From: Pseudomonas cichorii
GTDB lineage: Bacteria > Pseudomonadota > Gammaproteobacteria > Pseudomonadales > Pseudomonadaceae
Reading direction: 5' to 3'
Assembly (NCBI RefSeq): GCF_003700275.1
Contig: NZ_RBRE01000085.1
Coordinates: forward strand, 100,252-164,251
Length of the DNA stretch: 64,000 bases
Shown: in pieces, positions 60,670 through 64,000 of the stretch
Layout: the number at the start of each line of letters is the position of its first letter
How positions within the stretch are numbered: the first letter of the stretch is position 1
Program-made: the position numbers and the translations under genes
Notes under the pieces: generated by a model
Told to the model about the DNA's origin: nothing
What the model saw: only the letters and a program-made list of their open reading frames with translations
Databases searched by the model: none

Positions 60670-62522
60670 CCCCGTTGCGCTCCCTGTTCATGCAGGCTGG
60701 TGGCCTGTTGCTCGCCGGTATCGTGTGCACTGCCCAGGCGGCTCCCCAGCACGCCTTGACGCTGTATGACGAGGCCCCGAAATACCCGGCCAACTTCAAG
60801 CATTTCGATTACGTGAACCCCGACGCGCCCAAAGGCGGGATTTTCCGCCAGGCCGGCTTCGGCAGTTTCGACAGCCTCAACCCGTTCATCAACAAGGGCG
60901 TGGCCGCCGACGATATCAGTCTGATCTACGACACCCTGACCGGTCGTAGCCTGGATGAACCGTTCACCGAGTACGGGCTGATCGCCGGCAAGATCGAAAA
61001 ATCCCCGGACAATGACTGGGTACGCTTCTACCTGCGACCCGAAGCGCGCTTCCACGATGGCCATCCGATACGCGCCGAAGATGTGGTGTTCAGTTTCGAG
61101 ACCCTGATGAAACATGGCTCGCCCATGTACCGTGGTTACTACGCCGACGTCGATCAGGTGATTGCCGAAGATCCGCTGCGCGTGCTGTTCAAGTTCAAGC
61201 ACAAGAACAACCGTGAAATGCCGTTGATCATTGGCCAGTTGCCAGTCCTGCCCAAGCATTTCTGGGCAACCCGGGACTTCAGCAAAAGCAATCTGGACGT
61301 GCCACTGGGCAGCGGCCCCTACAAGGTGGCCGAGGTCAAGGCCGGGCGCTCGGTGCGTTATGAGCGGGTCAAGGATTATTGGGCCAAAGACTTGCCGATC
61401 AACAAGGGCTTCTACAACTTCGATGTACTGGCCACCGATTACTACCGCGACAACACCGTGGCACTGGAAGCCGGCAAGGCCGGTCAGTTCGATTACTGGC
61501 TGGAAACCAGTGCCAAGAACTGGGCCACCGCCTACAACACTCCGGCAGTGCGGGACGGTCGCCTGATCAAGGAGGAGCTGCCCAACGGCAACCCGACGGG
61601 TATGCAGGGCTTTGTGTTCAACCTGCGCAAACCGGTGTTCCAGGACGTGCGGGTACGCGAAGCGCTGTCGCTGCTGCTGGATTTCGAGTGGACCAACAAG
61701 CAACTGTTCAACGGTGCCTATAGCCGTACCAAAAGCTACTTCGACAACTCCGAAATGGGCTCGACCGGCCTGCCTTCGGCGCAAGAACTGGCGATCCTGG
61801 AGCCGTTGCGCGGCAAGATCCCGGACCGGGTCTTCAGCGAGGAATTCAAACTGCCGGTCAACGATGGCAGCGGCATGATCCGCCCGCAGTTGCGCCGGGC
61901 ATTTCAGCTCCTGCAGGAAGCGGGCTGGAAGATCGTCAACGACAAGATGGTGGACACTCAGGGCAACCCGGTGAAACTGGAGTTCCTGCTGGCCCAGACC
62001 GAGTTCGAGCGGGTCCTGCTGCCCTACAAGCGCAACCTGAACGACCTGGGCATCGAGCTGAACATTCGCCGTGTGGACGTCTCGGAGTACATCAATCGCC
62101 TGCGCTCGCGGGACTACGAGATGATTGTCAGCAGCTACCCGCAGTCCAGTTCGCCGGGCAACGAGCAGCGCATCTACTTCCACTCCTCCAGCGCCGACAA
62201 CCCTGGCAGCCGCAACGTCATGGGCCTCAAGGACCCGGCCGTCGATACGCTGGTGGACGGCCTGATCAATGCCGACTCGCGTCAGAACCTGATCACCCAT
62301 ACCAAGGCCATGGACCGCGTTCTGCTGTGGGGCTTCTATGTGGTGCCCAACTGGCATATCAAGACCTGGCGCGTGGCCTACTGGGACCACATCGAGCATC
62401 CCAAGGCTCCACCACTGTCTGACATCGGCATCATGACCTGGTGGGCGAAACCGGACGCAAAACCGGCAGTTCCCGTGCAGCCTGCCAACGGGCAGCCTGA
62501 ACCTGCGAGCACGGAGCAATAA
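60666..62522 (+). CDS. Periplasmic binding protein of a peptide ABC transporter (YejA-like), second copy
   Basis: The protein has 618 residues with a signal peptide (MTPLRSLFMQAGGLLLAGIV ending AQA). It is a paralogue of the preceding protein with the same blocks: FKHFDYVNPDAPKGG, PLGSGPYKVAEVKAGRSVRY, VASSYPQSSSPGNEQ-like (SSYPQSSSPGNEQRIYFHSS). Its start overlaps the stop of the first copy (ATGA). A Pro-rich C-terminal tail (KPAVPVQPANGQPEPASTEQ) is peculiar. The permease gene follows after one base. Confidence 0.88.
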   Translation: MTPLRSLFMQAGGLLLAGIVCTAQAAPQHALTLYDEAPKYPANFKHFDYVNPDAPKGGIFRQAGFGSFDSLNPFINKGVAADDISLIYDTLTGRSLDEPFTEYGLIAGKIEKSPDNDWVRFYLRPEARFHDGHPIRAEDVVFSFETLMKHGSPMYRGYYADVDQVIAEDPLRVLFKFKHKNNREMPLIIGQLPVLPKHFWATRDFSKSNLDVPLGSGPYKVAEVKAGRSVRYERVKDYWAKDLPINKGFYNFDVLATDYYRDNTVALEAGKAGQFDYWLETSAKNWATAYNTPAVRDGRLIKEELPNGNPTGMQGFVFNLRKPVFQDVRVREALSLLLDFEWTNKQLFNGAYSRTKSYFDNSEMGSTGLPSAQELAILEPLRGKIPDRVFSEEFKLPVNDGSGMIRPQLRRAFQLLQEAGWKIVNDKMVDTQGNPVKLEFLLAQTEFERVLLPYKRNLNDLGIELNIRRVDVSEYINRLRSRDYEMIVSSYPQSSSPGNEQRIYFHSSSADNPGSRNVMGLKDPAVDTLVDGLINADSRQNLITHTKAMDRVLLWGFYVVPNWHIKTWRVAYWDHIEHPKAPPLSDIGIMTWWAKPDAKPAVPVQPANGQPEPASTEQ

Positions 62523-62523
62523 C

Positions 62524-63597
62524 ATGCTGGCTTATATTTTCCGGCGCCTGCTGCTGATTATTCCGACCTTGTTCGGCATCCTGATCATCAACTTCATCAT
62601 CATCCAGGCCGCGCCGGGCGGACCGGTGGAGCAGATGATCGCCAAGATCGAAGGCTTCGATGGCGCCACCAGCCGCATCGCCGGCGGTGGTTCGGAAGTC
62701 TCGGTGGCCGGCTCCAACTATCGCGGTGCCCAGGGCCTGGACCCGGCGCTGATCAAGGAAATCGAGCGCATGTACGGCTTCGACAAGTCGGCACCGGAAC
62801 GCTTGTGGATCATGATCAAGAACTACGCGCAGCTGGATTTCGGCAACAGCTTCTTTCGCGACGCGCAAGTGATCGACCTGATTGTCGAGAAGATGCCGGT
62901 GTCCATATCCCTCGGGTTATGGAGCACCCTGATCATGTACCTGGTATCGATCCCGCTGGGCATCGCCAAGGCCACCCGGCATGGCAGTCAGTTCGATGTC
63001 TGGACCAGTTCGGCAATCATCGTCGGTTATGCCATCCCGGCTTTCCTGTTTGCCATTCTGCTGATCGTGGTGTTTGCCGGTGGCAGCTATTTCAACTGGT
63101 TCCCGCTGCGTGGCCTGACCTCCAACGGCTTCGACGAGATGAGCACGCTCGGCAAGATCGGCGATTATTTCTGGCATCTGGTGCTGCCGGTCACGGCGCT
63201 GGTGATCGGCAACTTCGCCACCATGACCCTGCTGACCAAGAACAGCTTTCTCGACGAGATCAGCAAGCAGTACGTGGTGACCGCCAAGGCCAAGGGCCTG
63301 AGCAATAACCGTGTGCTGTACGGCCATGTGTTCCGCAATGCCATGCTGCTGGTGATCGCCGGTTTCCCGTCAGCCTTCATGGGAATCTTCTTTACCGGCT
63401 CGCTGCTGGTGGAGGTGATCTTCTCTCTCGACGGCCTGGGCCTGATGAGCTTCGAGGCGGCCATCAACCGTGACTATCCGGTGGTGTTCGGCACCCTGTT
63501 CATCTTCACCCTGCTGGGGCTGCTGGTGAAATTGATCGGCGACCTCACCTACACCCTCGTGGATCCGCGCATCGACTTTGAAAGCAGGAAGCATTGA
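62524..63597 (+). CDS. yejB: Peptide ABC transporter permease YejB-like
   Basis: The protein has 357 residues with six transmembrane segments: first MLAYIFRRLLLIIPTLFGIL, then, after a long periplasmic loop, SLGLWSTLIMYLVSIPLGIA and more. The binding-protein-dependent permease signature (VVTAKAKGLSNNRVLYGHVF RN region) is present. The periplasmic insert with GGGSEVSVAG and YGFDKSAPERLWIM is typical of YejB. It pairs with the downstream YejE to carry oligopeptides inward. It follows the second binding protein by one base. Confidence 0.92.
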   Translation: MLAYIFRRLLLIIPTLFGILIINFIIIQAAPGGPVEQMIAKIEGFDGATSRIAGGGSEVSVAGSNYRGAQGLDPALIKEIERMYGFDKSAPERLWIMIKNYAQLDFGNSFFRDAQVIDLIVEKMPVSISLGLWSTLIMYLVSIPLGIAKATRHGSQFDVWTSSAIIVGYAIPAFLFAILLIVVFAGGSYFNWFPLRGLTSNGFDEMSTLGKIGDYFWHLVLPVTALVIGNFATMTLLTKNSFLDEISKQYVVTAKAKGLSNNRVLYGHVFRNAMLLVIAGFPSAFMGIFFTGSLLVEVIFSLDGLGLMSFEAAINRDYPVVFGTLFIFTLLGLLVKLIGDLTYTLVDPRIDFESRKH

Positions 63598-63598
63598 T

Positions 63599-64000
63599 AT
63601 GAAGCTGTCTCCTCTCAATCGCCGCCGCTTCGAGCGTTTCAAGGCCAACAGGCGTGGCTGGTGGTCGCTGTGGCTGTTCCTCATCCTGTTCGGCCTGAGC
63701 ATGGGCGCCGAACTGATCGCCAACGACAAGCCTCTGGCCGTGCGCTATGACGGCGAATGGTTCTTCCCGGTCGTCAAGCGTTACCCGGAAACCACATTTG
63801 GCGGCGAATTCCCGCTGGAAGCCAACTACAAGAGCCCGTACATCAAGGAACTGCTGGCGCAAAAGGACGGCTGGACCCTGTGGGCGCCGATTCCGTTCAG
63901 CTACCAGAGCATCAACTACGACCTGAAAGTCCCCGCCCCCGCCCCACCCTCGCGCGAGAACCTGCTGGGGACCGACGACCAGGGCCGTGATGTGCTGGCC
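63599..64000 (+). CDS. yejE: Peptide ABC transporter permease YejE-like (3' truncated by window)
   Basis: The first 134 residues are visible, starting MKLSPLNRRRFERFKANRRG with the ATG at 63599 one base after the yejB stop. One transmembrane helix (WWSLWLFLILFGLSMGAELI) and the characteristic periplasmic segment NDKPLAVRYDGEWFFPVVKR and LLGTDDQGRDVLA at the end fit YejE. The remaining helices and permease motif lie outside the window, as should yejF (ATPase). Confidence 0.9.
   Translation, partial: MKLSPLNRRRFERFKANRRGWWSLWLFLILFGLSMGAELIANDKPLAVRYDGEWFFPVVKRYPETTFGGEFPLEANYKSPYIKELLAQKDGWTLWAPIPFSYQSINYDLKVPAPAPPSRENLLGTDDQGRDVLA

Noticed and set aside
60615..62525. 636-codon minus-strand open frame over the second binding protein
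   Set aside because: It lies opposite a clear SBP_bac_5 gene with signal peptide and operon overlap; the antisense product has no recognisable domain.

Overview
The window looks like chromosome from a GC-rich gammaproteobacterium, almost certainly a Pseudomonas of the fluorescens/syringae lineage. The main reasons are the gntR-smc-zipA-ligA order, the gloB / methyltransferase / rnhA / dnaQ block, the cytochrome-fused urate hydroxylase PuuD, and many Pseudomonas-type REP palindromes (GGAGCGGATTCATCCGCG and TCGCGAATGAATTCGCTCC types). All gene calls rest on reading translated sequence and remembered family motifs; no database search was run.

Region 1 (1-7550) is accessory DNA, clearly AT-richer from about 1.7 kb on. 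It holds the end of a T7-lysozyme-like amidase, a coiled-coil protein of unknown function, and a type VI secretion module: PAAR protein, GHSLGG lipase-like effector, lipoprotein candidate immunity protein. A second immunity-like lipoprotein follows, then a decayed PAAR tail and a group II intron reverse-transcriptase scrap. Next comes a probable defence pair: a NACHT NTPase divergent from a small membrane protein resembling the AbiC-like abortive-infection family. The region ends at the 4.5S/SRP RNA gene (minus strand).

Region 2 (7.6-17.5 kb) starts with a multibranched RNA-like element in front of an 18-codon leader ORF and a DUF3077/DUF6124-like gene. A zinc metallopeptidase follows, then the conserved gntR-smc-zipA-ligA set on the minus strand. 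As printed, ligA carries a roughly 17-nt deletion that breaks its frame.

Region 3 (17.7-31.2 kb) is a nearly complete purine catabolic island. GuaD makes xanthine from guanine, XdhABC makes urate, PuuD makes 5-hydroxyisourate, UraH and UraD give allantoin, PuuE gives allantoate, Alc gives ureidoglycolate plus urea, and AllA gives glyoxylate plus urea. A Tsx-like outer-membrane channel closes it. A GntR regulator sits in the middle, and three TTGTAYACAR sites mark its own promoter and those of uraH and puuE.

Region 4 (31.3-46.3 kb) holds an envelope phosphatase pair, YedI, ACC deaminase (acdS) with its divergent Lrp regulator (acdR), a RutR-like TetR regulator, a Cache chemoreceptor, an aldo-keto reductase, ZntB, an EmrAB-like efflux pair, and two valine-catabolism genes.

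Region 5 (46.4-64 kb) opens with a 1734-residue toxin-like protein ending in an aspzincin-type metallopeptidase domain. It is followed by a 70-residue orphan protein, a GNAT acetyltransferase, and dnaQ. A small gene plus nucleotidyltransferase pair appears inserted between dnaQ and rnhA. Then come the methyltransferase, gloB, mltD, and the Yej-type peptide ABC transporter with two tandem binding proteins (last gene cut by the window edge). No tRNA, rRNA, CRISPR array or intact insertion sequence was seen.
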